Source: Nitrospira_D sp019636945 (GTDB lineage Bacteria > Nitrospirota > Nitrospiria > Nitrospirales > Nitrospiraceae). Taken from it: DNA of 64,000 nucleotides. Under the pieces are notes generated by a model. That model saw only the letters and a list, made by a program, of their open reading frames with translations, did no database searches and was not told where the DNA came from. Below, piece after piece: positions 36,003 to 43,318 of this stretch; the first letter of the stretch is position 1; every line of letters starts with the position of its first letter. The translations under genes were made by a program, and so were the position numbers. The stretch covers positions 1-64,000 of the forward strand of contig NZ_JBLFBO010000004.1 of the NCBI RefSeq assembly GCF_047338595.1, in the 5' to 3' direction.

Positions 36003-36154
36003 GCAGATCGAAATCAGTCTGAGCGCGGAACTCAATCCAACCTCGATCACGGTGTGCGCAGCCCAGCAGTTTGATGGTATCGATGGGTCTGTGCCATCGT
36101 TCGATCCGCCTGAGCAGGAAGCTGTCTGCCCTCTTCCTCCGCTTTGTTTCCAGG

Positions 36155-37732
36155 CTAGAGTATGCCGGCTAAACGATTCATTCCCAAGGTCGTCTGAGCA
36201 AAAAATAACTGAAAAGCCTGATAGTCCTGAGGCTGCATCGGCGGGCGGCCTGGTCCTCGATCACAGTAGACAAGGCCGATGGGTCTCACCCCCACTCGTA
36301 ATGGGGCGAGTATTGCCGATGTAGGGTGCCAAACATCGACAAATTCCTGTTTCATGGACCCAGTCGGCTGGTCTGAAAGATTTGGAACCAGGAGTGGCTC
36401 GACCCGTTTAAGAATCGAGAGGAAGAAGGAATGTTCTCGGCTGAGTGAACCCGAAAGAGAGGAGAGATAGGGTGCCAGAGGAGTGACGCCCAGCGCCAAC
36501 TTTCCGATCAGAAGATCACTATCATGTGGATTGAGCAGTGTCAGCCCGACACGGCCCAATCCCGCGTCCCGCTGGAGCGATTGGATAAAGATTCCAAGGA
36601 GGCTATTCAGATCGATCGCGCCTTGTAGCGAGTTCTGGAAGACCTGAAGTGTTTCAAATGGGTTATTCCGAATGGGGGCTGGGGGCTCATCCCGGCTGAG
36701 AGAAACTTTCGACGGAGCGGGTCCATGGTCTTCACCGGGTATGCTGGTAGTCGAGGATTGTAATACAGGTGCCTCCGTGGCCTGGTGCCCGTTCAACGGC
36801 ATCAGCGAGTTGTGGAGTGGATCGATCGCCAGTCCCATGGAACGGGTGAGCTGGCGGCCTCGGTCCATGGCTTGGTTCATCAAATCCGAAAACCGTCGTG
36901 AAGATAGTCCGCTTCCGAGCTGAAGTGTTCGTTTCGCGTCCTCAACGGCCGTGGAGGATGTGGAATGCGTCATCGCCTCCACAAGCCGGATTGAGCCAAC
37001 CACCAGACCTCGGTATGTCTGTGGTGTGCTCTGCCAACGGCCCATCGGCAACTCTTCGACCGTGTCAAAGAGGTCGACGAGATAGTCGGGTAGCTTCCAC
37101 AGTCGAGCCAAAGCTTGGGCCAAGGTCAACCGGGGAACACCGATAAGCCTGGTTTCCTGACTGACACGGTCGGCCGGGTGCTTCGCTTTCCGGAAGGCTG
37201 CCTGGAGTGCTTCAAAAAGATCCGGATCCTGGTAGGCAATGGCCAAATCTCCGATCGAGTACAGGAGCGCTGCGGTAAATAATTGACTCGGCTGCGGGTA
37301 GTTGATCGCCGTTCCAAGCTCATTCGCGTAAGTGGCGGCGACAAGGGACTTGGCGATCAAGGTTCGGAGTTCTTGCTGGCGCGTCGGCCAATGGTGCAAC
37401 TGCTCGACCAGATGTGCGGTGGCGACGAGAGCGCGAACGGTATCGAGTCCAAGCCAGCTCACGGCATGAGGGATGGCGCTGATCGTCTGCCGTGGGCTGT
37501 ACGCGATGCTGTTGGCGACTTGCAAGACTTTGCAGGTGAGCCCATGGTCTCGGCTGATCACTTGCGTCAGATTGTCGGGAGTGGACTGTGGGTCCGCATC
37601 ATTCAGGATTTGCTGACAAGTGGATTGAAGGATCGGCAGGCACCGTCCGGACTCATCGAACAGAGGCTTCAGTTTTGGACGTAGTCGAGGGCGGATCGAG
37701 TCGATAAGGGTTGATTCCGTCGCCGAAGGCAT
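36155..37732 (-). CDS. HDOD-GAF-like two-domain signalling protein
   Basis: 525 residues from ATG 37732. The N-terminal half holds an HDOD domain (CLPILQSTCQQIL...QVISRDHGLTCKVLQVANSIAYSPRQTISAIPHAVSWLGLDTVRALV, then LLYSIGDLAIAY). A Ser/Pro-rich linker follows, and the last 150 residues resemble a GAF domain (DLNSLLGIFIQSLQRDAGLGRVGLTLLNP, then ILAPLRVGVRPIGLVYCDR). The longer TTG start at 37870 is rejected: the sigma-28-like promoter lies between the two. It is inserted head-on between the paralogous HDOD genes and is not itself a close copy of them. Confidence 0.78.
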   Translation of the reverse strand: MPSATESTLIDSIRPRLRPKLKPLFDESGRCLPILQSTCQQILNDADPQSTPDNLTQVISRDHGLTCKVLQVANSIAYSPRQTISAIPHAVSWLGLDTVRALVATAHLVEQLHHWPTRQQELRTLIAKSLVAATYANELGTAINYPQPSQLFTAALLYSIGDLAIAYQDPDLFEALQAAFRKAKHPADRVSQETRLIGVPRLTLAQALARLWKLPDYLVDLFDTVEELPMGRWQSTPQTYRGLVVGSIRLVEAMTHSTSSTAVEDAKRTLQLGSGLSSRRFSDLMNQAMDRGRQLTRSMGLAIDPLHNSLMPLNGHQATEAPVLQSSTTSIPGEDHGPAPSKVSLSRDEPPAPIRNNPFETLQVFQNSLQGAIDLNSLLGIFIQSLQRDAGLGRVGLTLLNPHDSDLLIGKLALGVTPLAPYLSSLSGSLSREHSFFLSILKRVEPLLVPNLSDQPTGSMKQEFVDVWHPTSAILAPLRVGVRPIGLVYCDRGPGRPPMQPQDYQAFQLFFAQTTLGMNRLAGIL

Positions 37733-37761
37733 AGGGGGTTCCCCGATAGAAGCCAGAGACT

Positions 37762-37789
37762 GTATCGGTGAGAATCCTATCCAGCTTGA
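37762..37789 (-). promoter_or_regulatory. Sigma-28-like promoter of the HDOD-GAF gene
   Basis: On the - strand: TCAAGCTG (37789-37782), 12 bases, ACCGATAC (37769-37762). The -10 half matches GCCGATAA at six of eight, the -35 half TAAAGTTT at five of eight. Predicted RNA start near 37755, about 23 bases before ATG 37732. Confidence 0.5.
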
Positions 37790-38048
37790 GAAGTCGGTAC
37801 TAAGAAGGGGCGATGAGCGGGATTCTGTAAGAAGATATGTAGTCTGAGGGAGTGGTCGGCTGGTTGGCAACCCTAGTGGTGATAGTTTCCATCAGTGCTT
37901 CAGCTGGCGATCTCCGTGTGTTCTCTCCATATCGGTTCCATGGGAATTGTCGCATGCAAAGAATTGCAATCTGATGGTCGATTCAGCCCCTCAGGACTAG
38001 AATTCAGTGTGATGGCGGAACGTCATCAGGCTTGTCACCTGCCTCCAC

Positions 38049-38076
38049 GATAGTTTTGCCCATTCCTAACCGATAG
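38049..38076 (+). promoter_or_regulatory. Sigma-28-like promoter of the third HDOD gene
   Basis: GATAGTTT (38049-38056), 12 bases, ACCGATAG (38069-38076). Identity with the first HDOD promoter runs over TAACCGATAGAGAAG (38067-38081 and 35076-35090), which may reflect shared ancestry as well as function. Confidence 0.55.
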
Positions 38077-38127
38077 AGAAGATGGAGAGCCGGTCCGCAT
38101 CGACAGGCAAGAAGGAGGGGCTCCACC

Positions 38128-38985
38128 ATGCCATTGGCGAGTGAATTGGTCCAAGCGTGCACCACGGTGTCGACATTATCCGAAGTGTATTGTCGTGTGC
38201 GGGATGTGGTGGATGATCCCAACGCAACCATGGGAGATCGAGTCAAGGCTCTTCAGCTCGATCCGGCCATCGCAGCCAGGCTGCTTCGCATGGCCAACAA
38301 CTCACCCTATGGACCGTCGAGGCAGGTTGACACCGTGACCGGCGCAGTCCAACTCCTTGGGAAGCAAGTCATCAACGAGTTCGTCGCGACGACGACCGTC
38401 GGTCAAACTTTCGCGGGAATACCGGTTGATCTGATGGATCAGTCCAAGTTCTGGAGAAAAAGTCTCTTCTGTGCGCTACTGGCTCGAGCAATTGCGAAGT
38501 CCTGTGGCGTTGATGACCAGGAACAGCCATACATGGCAGGTCTCTTGCGCGATATCGGCCACTATGTCTTGTATCAGACTGTCCCACAGCGGGCTCAGTC
38601 TGCGCTGATTGAAGCAGGGTATCTGGAAGCGTCATTGGCTGAGGTGGAGCAGTCTAATATTGGCTGTGATTTTGCCGAAGTCGGAGCGGAACTCATCCGA
38701 TCCTGGGGCTTGCCTGTAGAAATCGAACAGGCGGTCCGTTGCCAACTGAGCCCAAAGGATGCCGGTGAATTTATCGTGCTAACGTCCATCGTGCATATAG
38801 CCGGTGCTGTGGTTGATTATGATGAACTCGATTCCAGTCGACGCCCTGCGTCGGTAGCCTTCAGCCCCCAGGCCATTTCTGCCACAAGATTTATGCCGGC
38901 CAACCTTCCAGCACTCCTCACAGAAGCCCGAGCGCAGCTGCAAGAGACTCTGGCAAATGTGCAGCCCTACACGATGGCAGCCTAG
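38128..38985 (+). CDS. HDOD-domain signalling protein, paralog of 35145
   Basis: 285 residues; ATG 38128 behind GGAGGGG (38114-38120). Same single HDOD domain as its paralog: LSEVYCRVRDVVDDPNATMGDRVKALQLDPAIAARLLRMANNSPYGPSRQVDTV, LLRDIGHYVLYQ, and AEVEQSNIGCDFAEVGAELIRSWG. The C-terminal 70 residues are conserved between the two but belong to no domain I recognise. Convergent with the lipoprotein operon below, ending 51 bases from it. Confidence 0.85.
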   Translation: MPLASELVQACTTVSTLSEVYCRVRDVVDDPNATMGDRVKALQLDPAIAARLLRMANNSPYGPSRQVDTVTGAVQLLGKQVINEFVATTTVGQTFAGIPVDLMDQSKFWRKSLFCALLARAIAKSCGVDDQEQPYMAGLLRDIGHYVLYQTVPQRAQSALIEAGYLEASLAEVEQSNIGCDFAEVGAELIRSWGLPVEIEQAVRCQLSPKDAGEFIVLTSIVHIAGAVVDYDELDSSRRPASVAFSPQAISATRFMPANLPALLTEARAQLQETLANVQPYTMAA

Positions 38986-39036
38986 TACGTTGGCGGAGTG
39001 TCGTTGAACGAACGGGGCTTTGAGACCCTACACGAG

Positions 39037-39654
39037 CTATTCTACGGCGTGGCCTTCCAGGAAGACTGCTTGCTCCAGTGCGCGAAAGAACTGCTGGTAA
39101 GGCGCGGGGTCTTCGACGGCACGGAGGTAAAACTGGGCGCTGGCCCGCACCACTAGTTGCGCCTCGTTGCGTTTGCGGACGGTGACGGTCAAGCGGACAA
39201 GATTACTCCGGTGAGTAAACGGACCCCATGTCCGGTCGTGACGGTTGAGCACCAGCAATGTGTCTGGTTGATACAGCAGGTAGCTCAAATCGAGGCCATA
39301 GATCTGCTCATTCTCGACATACTTCTTCCCCGAGACGAGGCCCAGCTCTTCATCGAGTACTTCTACTTTGAAATCCAAGTCCTGCAGGGTGGACACGATC
39401 GTCGCCAGCATCTTGCGCCGATCCGAGGTGTCGAACACACGAGATTGAGCTGTGCGAATCTTGACTTGGCTTTCTTCGGAAAGCCAGATTTGCTCACGCG
39501 AGTCCCATTGGTTGACATGCCGTAGCTCGTAGGGTGTTGGGCACCCCTGCAACAACAGGCAGAAGCCGACGAGGAGCCAGCAGTTCAGCCACCCAGCTTT
39601 TACGGGAAGCCTGGTGAATTGGGTAGGTATCCTTTGGTGAGAGACCAGGTTCAT
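39037..39654 (-). CDS. Lipoprotein of unknown function, paralog family member 3
   Basis: 205 residues, last gene of a four-gene - strand operon. Lipobox LLLQGC with Cys38 after a hydrophobic stretch; the roughly 20-residue charged leader suggests the true start may be further in. The body shares a pattern with the next two genes: QVKIRTAQSRVFDTSDRRKMLATIVSTLQDLDFKVEVLDEELGLVSGKK, then a beta-rich part (RLTVTVRKRNEAQLVVRASA), ending ALEQAVFLEGHA. Its ATG overlaps the upstream stop by one base. Function unknown. Confidence 0.75.
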   Translation of the reverse strand: MNLVSHQRIPTQFTRLPVKAGWLNCWLLVGFCLLLQGCPTPYELRHVNQWDSREQIWLSEESQVKIRTAQSRVFDTSDRRKMLATIVSTLQDLDFKVEVLDEELGLVSGKKYVENEQIYGLDLSYLLYQPDTLLVLNRHDRTWGPFTHRSNLVRLTVTVRKRNEAQLVVRASAQFYLRAVEDPAPYQQFFRALEQAVFLEGHAVE

Positions 39655-40091
39655 CAGTTCTGGGTGACAAAGAGAGCGCGTTCCAGTGTGGCGAAGAAGT
39701 TTTGGTAGACCTTGGGATCTTCGATGGGCTTGTTGTTGTAGATGGCATTCGCACGGACCATCATCCGGCTCTCGGTTTCCGAGCGCACCGTGACAGTCAC
39801 ACCGACGACATCGTAGAAGTTCGGCTCGGCGAACCGTGCCGCCGTCACCAGCCCCAAGGATTCATTGGCTCGCTCGATGATGAAACCGAGGTCTTGCAGC
39901 GCTGCAATGACGCCACGCATGGCCAGTTGACGATCCTTGAGATCGAAGGATCGAGTTTGCAAGCTCCGAATCTTCATCTGCGCCTCAGTCGGCGCCAGTA
40001 GGTCAGGACTGGGTTGCGGGGCAGCGCAGCCTTCGATGAGCACAAGGCCGACGACTGCAAGGATTCCTCTCACGTTCTCCAACTTCATCAT
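39654..40091 (-). CDS. Lipoprotein of unknown function, paralog family member 2
   Basis: 145 residues with lipobox LIEGC (Cys22). The conserved pattern reads QMKIRSLQTRSFDLKDRQLAMRGVIAALQDLGFIIERANESLGLVTAAR, then VTVTVRSETESRMMVRANA and FFATLERALFV. It is the shortest and simplest family member, essentially the bare domain. No transmembrane segment follows the lipid anchor, so it should be periplasmic. The family's role is not known to me. Confidence 0.75.
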   Translation of the reverse strand: MMKLENVRGILAVVGLVLIEGCAAPQPSPDLLAPTEAQMKIRSLQTRSFDLKDRQLAMRGVIAALQDLGFIIERANESLGLVTAARFAEPNFYDVVGVTVTVRSETESRMMVRANAIYNNKPIEDPKVYQNFFATLERALFVTQN

Positions 40092-40101
40092 TACCTCGTG
40101 C

Positions 40102-40713
40102 TCAGAGTGCGAATGGTTCCAGAAACACGGCTTTGGACAATTTTGCGAAGAAGGTCTGGTACATCACCGCATCGCGCAGCATTTCCATTCGTTGCTCCCC
40201 GGGTGGAATGCCTTGTTGTCCAGACGATCCCCCTCCTTGCCACACGACTCGGTAGAACACGACCCTGACTTCCTGGCGCGTGGTCTCTGGATTGACCGGT
40301 CTGGTGACCAGCGTGGCGGCGATCTTTTGATGGAGATCGACGGGCATAACGATCGGAGGTTGTTGCACGAGTATCAGCGGCGCGCTCAGGAGAAAGACGA
40401 AAAAGCGGGTGAGGTCCTGACCGTACTCCCGAGCGCTTCGTTCTTTGGTTGCTCGCAAAAACCCAACCTCACGCACGCTTTCTTCGACCTGAAACCCAAG
40501 ATCCTGTAGGACAGCGGCTGCGGCGGATAGTAACTCCGTCCCATCCTTGGTTTCGAAGAGGCGGGTTTGCATGGCCCGATGGGCGGCGCTCTCTGGTGCC
40601 AGCTGAAACAGTTCAGTTGGTTGTGTCTGTGCCACGCACCCGATGAACAGGTTCGACATGGCAAGGCATGCTATCACCACAAGTGTTCGCCAAAGTCCAG
40701 ACCCGCACTGCAT
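40102..40713 (-). CDS. Lipoprotein of unknown function, paralog family member 1
   Basis: 203 residues from ATG 40713 (MQCGSGLWRTLVVIACLAMS) with lipobox LFIGC (Cys26); a longer frame to 40896 is rejected because it overlaps the BamE-like gene. Shared pattern: AMQTRLFETKDGTELLSAAAAVLQDLGFQVEESVREVGFLRATK, then EVRVVFYRVVW and FFAKLSKAVFLEPFAL. Unlike its paralogs it has a hydrophobic segment in the middle (RFFVFLLSAPLILVQQPPIVM), perhaps membrane-associated. It starts one base after the BamE-like stop. Confidence 0.75.
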   Translation of the reverse strand: MQCGSGLWRTLVVIACLAMSNLFIGCVAQTQPTELFQLAPESAAHRAMQTRLFETKDGTELLSAAAAVLQDLGFQVEESVREVGFLRATKERSAREYGQDLTRFFVFLLSAPLILVQQPPIVMPVDLHQKIAATLVTRPVNPETTRQEVRVVFYRVVWQGGGSSGQQGIPPGEQRMEMLRDAVMYQTFFAKLSKAVFLEPFAL

Positions 40714-40714
40714 G

Positions 40715-41107
40715 CTAGAACTGGGTGGAGTTGTACGCAAAATCTCGGACTTTCTTCTCTTCGTCATACTTAATGATGATTGTGAGCGTCCGTTGGCGCT
40801 GTGAGCTGGAACTGTCGCGGGATGCGGCGCCAAGAATAATGATGCCTGCAAAAGAGGAGCTGGACGTATCCACGCGATCGGTCGACACTTTGTCATAGAT
40901 CCAGACCTCGCGGCGTTTGTCGTCAGTGGTCACGATATTGGGGCTTCCCAGGAGTTCGGCCACCTGGGCGGCGGACATGCCGACTTTGATTTCTCCTTGG
41001 ACCTTGCCAACGGTCAGACGGTCTTCTTTAATCTCGGCTCTGTTGCTACTGCAGCCTGTGGCGACGAGGGCCAGGCACAGACACAGCGCGCTCCATCGAG
41101 AGGTCAT
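40715..41107 (-). CDS. Small lipoprotein with a SmpA/OmlA (BamE-like) domain
   Basis: 130 residues, lipobox LVATGC (Cys19). KVQGEIKVGMSAAQVAELLGSPNIVTTDDKRREVWIYDKV is the SmpA/OmlA signature (G-M-x-x-x-x-V-x-x-x-L-G-x-P). A Ser-rich segment (about residues 80-103) replaces the short loop of BamE, and the end is RTLTIIIKYDEEKKVRDF. It heads the lipoprotein operon; a role in outer-membrane assembly is possible but not shown. Confidence 0.75.
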   Translation of the reverse strand: MTSRWSALCLCLALVATGCSSNRAEIKEDRLTVGKVQGEIKVGMSAAQVAELLGSPNIVTTDDKRREVWIYDKVSTDRVDTSSSSFAGIIILGAASRDSSSSQRQRTLTIIIKYDEEKKVRDFAYNSTQF

Positions 41108-41490
41108 CGTGGGGTTTCCTTTCCGTTCATCTTGTGCGGTTTGTTGTGTGACCTGAGAATAGGCTACTGCGCCAAAGAGAATGTGTCAATGAGTCCAACT
41201 AGAAAAGCTGGTAATAGAATGCGGCTCATCATACCGTTCTTGTCACAATGGAAGGTATCGTATGGCTAGTTAGGAAAAACAGACCCGATAGAGAAAGTCC
41301 CTGCAGGATGCTCTCAGGACGGGGGCCTTGACGCGTTGCTTCATGGTCTAGGATTCTGCCTGGCTGTGACGGCTACTCCGTAGATAAGCTACACGATGCA
41401 TTGCACCAATTGAGGTCAGAACGCACTCCCGATCCCTTTGGTTCCTATTGATCGTGTATATCGTAAGATCCGAAATCAGTAGTGGAAAGC
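41108..41490. other. Intergenic region (383 bases) with an orphan CCGATAGAGAA motif
   Basis: Contains the candidate lipoprotein promoter (41161-41189, -). A + strand CCCGATAGAGAA copy at 41284-41295 resembles the HDOD promoters, preceded at the right distance by only a partial box (GCTAGTTA). No HDOD gene follows. The rest shows no gene, tRNA or strong hairpin. Confidence 0.5.
41161..41189 (-). promoter_or_regulatory. Candidate promoter of the lipoprotein operon
   Basis: On the - strand: consensus TTGACA (41189-41184), 17 bases, TAGCCT (41166-41161). The -35 is perfect, the -10 weak (three of six). It lies 54 bases upstream of ATG 41107. Confidence 0.4.
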
Positions 41491-42456
41491 TTATGGCCTG
41501 AACGGGATGGAAGAAGCAACCACTTTGCCTGCCAGCGATGCCCGTTGGTTAAGTTCGAGCATTCGACGAACAGAATTGGTGGCCAAAATCGTTGAAATGG
41601 AAGGCCCTAGAATTATGCGTTCAATAAGGGTGTCTAGCGAAAGCGCATTATCCTGATCAGCTCTGAGTTCCTTGATTTTAAGCTTAAGTTTGGGCTCAAC
41701 CCCTCTATTACTAATAGTATAGCCAAGCATCTTTGCGAACCGTTGTTCCTTATCTCTATCGCTTAGGTAGACAACGCGCCATTCTCCCTCTTCCGAAAAT
41801 CCACTATGTTTTGTGAAAAGAGAGAAAAGCTTTAATCGTTCAAGCCACCCATATGATGCGGCGTGTAGGTTCTCCTGTGTTTTCTCATGTTTGGAGATTG
41901 CAAGCGCAAGAGACGTTATCTTGTCCTCAATCCATTTGATGCGTGTTGATTGGTCGGCGTATGTCACCTTGCTTACAATGAATGGTAACTTATCATCAGA
42001 CCTTAGTTTCGTGGTATCAAAAACCACGGCCACGCCACCCCCGTTCGCACCATATCCACGCCACATTGAAAGCAAACCGTCGGTATCTTGAAAGCAATGT
42101 TCTGTTAAACACAATATATAGGTATCCATTGCATGCTTAGAGTCGAATTCGTTGAGCAATTGATCAAATGAACTGATCAATGCTGTATGGTTCTCTGTCG
42201 TCTCGCAGGCGTCAAGTAATGCCTGATGTGATCTGAACTTCGCTGCTCCAACGTGCATTCCAAAGCGAAGCTCTTCCCAGTCGTTCATATACAAAGGGTT
42301 GGAGAACCACACTTCCTCAGTGCGAAGCATCTGTTCGAGCGTTGTAACCGATGTATAGTGGGCCAAAAGCGGGCGAACAGTTGGGTAACTGTCATTCGAT
42401 TCAATGTCTGCCCAAAGAACTTCCGTGATCTCTGACCAAAAGTTGGTATTTGTCAT
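41491..42456 (-). CDS. DUF2971 family protein
   Basis: 321 residues. The N-terminal LAHYTSVTTLEQMLRTEEVWFSNPLYMNDWEELRFG is the DUF2971 signature, followed by DTYILCLTEHCFQDTDGLLSMWRGYGANGGGVAVVFDTTKL, also typical. The biochemical role of the family is not known to me; members are often found in accessory and defence-rich regions. The gene is visibly more AT-rich than its neighbours, suggesting acquisition. A TATAAA on the - strand (42470-42465) ends eight bases before the ATG and no Shine-Dalgarno is seen. Confidence 0.75.
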   Translation of the reverse strand: MTNTNFWSEITEVLWADIESNDSYPTVRPLLAHYTSVTTLEQMLRTEEVWFSNPLYMNDWEELRFGMHVGAAKFRSHQALLDACETTENHTALISSFDQLLNEFDSKHAMDTYILCLTEHCFQDTDGLLSMWRGYGANGGGVAVVFDTTKLRSDDKLPFIVSKVTYADQSTRIKWIEDKITSLALAISKHEKTQENLHAASYGWLERLKLFSLFTKHSGFSEEGEWRVVYLSDRDKEQRFAKMLGYTISNRGVEPKLKLKIKELRADQDNALSLDTLIERIILGPSISTILATNSVRRMLELNQRASLAGKVVASSIPFRP

Positions 42457-42513
42457 GGAGCGCGTTTATAAAGGCGGCGATTAATGAACGGTTCCTGATT
42501 ACTCTCTGCAGAT

Positions 42514-42560
42514 TTGGTCATGAAGATACCCCTATCTGCTAAATCCTGCAAATCGGTGGT
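42514..42560 (-). pseudogene. Short remnant resembling the 3' end of a fic gene
   Basis: On the - strand, just past the stop of the phosphodiesterase gene, TTDLQDLADRGIFMTKSAE is encoded. The intact Fic protein at 43319 ends with ATRDLQDLAEKGIFVPTGGG. DNA similarity is visible over about 35 bases (42521-42555 against the end of fic). The fragment has no start or upstream coding part. Confidence 0.5.
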
Positions 42561-42567
42561 TCTTAAC

Positions 42568-43236
42568 TCAGAGCAGCCGCTCCGGATAGTCAGAAATGAT
42601 GCCGTCGACGCCCATGGCCTTGGCGATTTGGATGTCGGCTGGTTCGTTGACGGTGTAGACGAAGACCTGGAGCGAGCGGTCGTGCAGCGACTTGAGAAAT
42701 GACGGTGTGAGTGTTTCAAATGCTACGCCGACATGTGTGGCCTGGGCGTCTGTTGCAAACGCCGTTCGATTGACGGGCATCGCTTCGATGAGGGCCATGG
42801 TCTGCGCCTGATGATTTTCACGCCGGATAGCCAACAATTCATCATGGAGGAAGGAGGCGTAGATAACCGACCCACTAAAGCGGACCTCTTGGACGGTACG
42901 GCAAACCTGCCTTGCGGTACCCTCTGTCTTGATCTCGATCATGACACCGATGTGGCCTGATGCTGTTCGGAGCGCGTTGGCCAACAACGGTAGGGGGTGC
43001 CCACCGTCACCTGTGAGTTGCTTGACATCGTTCCAGAGCTGGGTTGCGATCGCGCCATGGCCGTTGGTGGTTCGGTCGAGCGTGGGATCGTGCAGTAAGA
43101 CCAACTGGCCGTCGCTGGTCGCTCGCACATCGAACTCGATGAGGTGTGCGTGAAGTGCAATGCCTCGCTCAATGGCGGCGAGAGTGTTTTCCGGTGCGTG
43201 CCCGCCTGCCCCGCGATGGCCGATGCGAAGAAGCAC
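42568..43236 (-). CDS. Glycerophosphodiester phosphodiesterase
   Basis: Cleaves glycerophosphodiesters to glycerol-3-phosphate and an alcohol. GHRGAGGHAPENTLAAIERGI and EFDVRATSDGQLVLLHDPTLDRTTNG supply the catalytic His pair and metal ligands; the end MGVDGIISDYPERLL is the typical strand-8 motif. 222 residues, no signal peptide, so cytoplasmic, UgpQ-like. It lies 82 bases downstream of fic on the same strand. Confidence 0.92.
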   Translation of the reverse strand: MLLRIGHRGAGGHAPENTLAAIERGIALHAHLIEFDVRATSDGQLVLLHDPTLDRTTNGHGAIATQLWNDVKQLTGDGGHPLPLLANALRTASGHIGVMIEIKTEGTARQVCRTVQEVRFSGSVIYASFLHDELLAIRRENHQAQTMALIEAMPVNRTAFATDAQATHVGVAFETLTPSFLKSLHDRSLQVFVYTVNEPADIQIAKAMGVDGIISDYPERLL

Positions 43237-43318
43237 TCATCCCTCTTAGTCGTGCGGGATTACTTTCGATGTTAAGCAGTATAGTGAAATGTTTCAGCTA
43301 TTCAGGTAACTCGTCATG

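Larger units (their letters stand above)
37733..38127. other. Divergent intergenic region between two HDOD genes (395 bases)
   Basis: Holds the two divergent sigma-28-like promoters listed separately (37762-37789 on -, 38049-38076 on +). The roughly 260 bases between them hold no recognised gene or repeat. AAAGAATTGCAATCTGATGG and nearby AT-rich steps might be binding sites but nothing specific is supported. Confidence 0.5.

Noticed and set aside
35959..36324. Open frame across the end of the first HDOD gene
   Set aside because: Out-of-frame shadow of two flanking genes, no start signal, low-complexity composition.
37732..37870. Longer TTG start for the HDOD-GAF gene
   Set aside because: The extension has no domain character and would span the sigma-28-like promoter.
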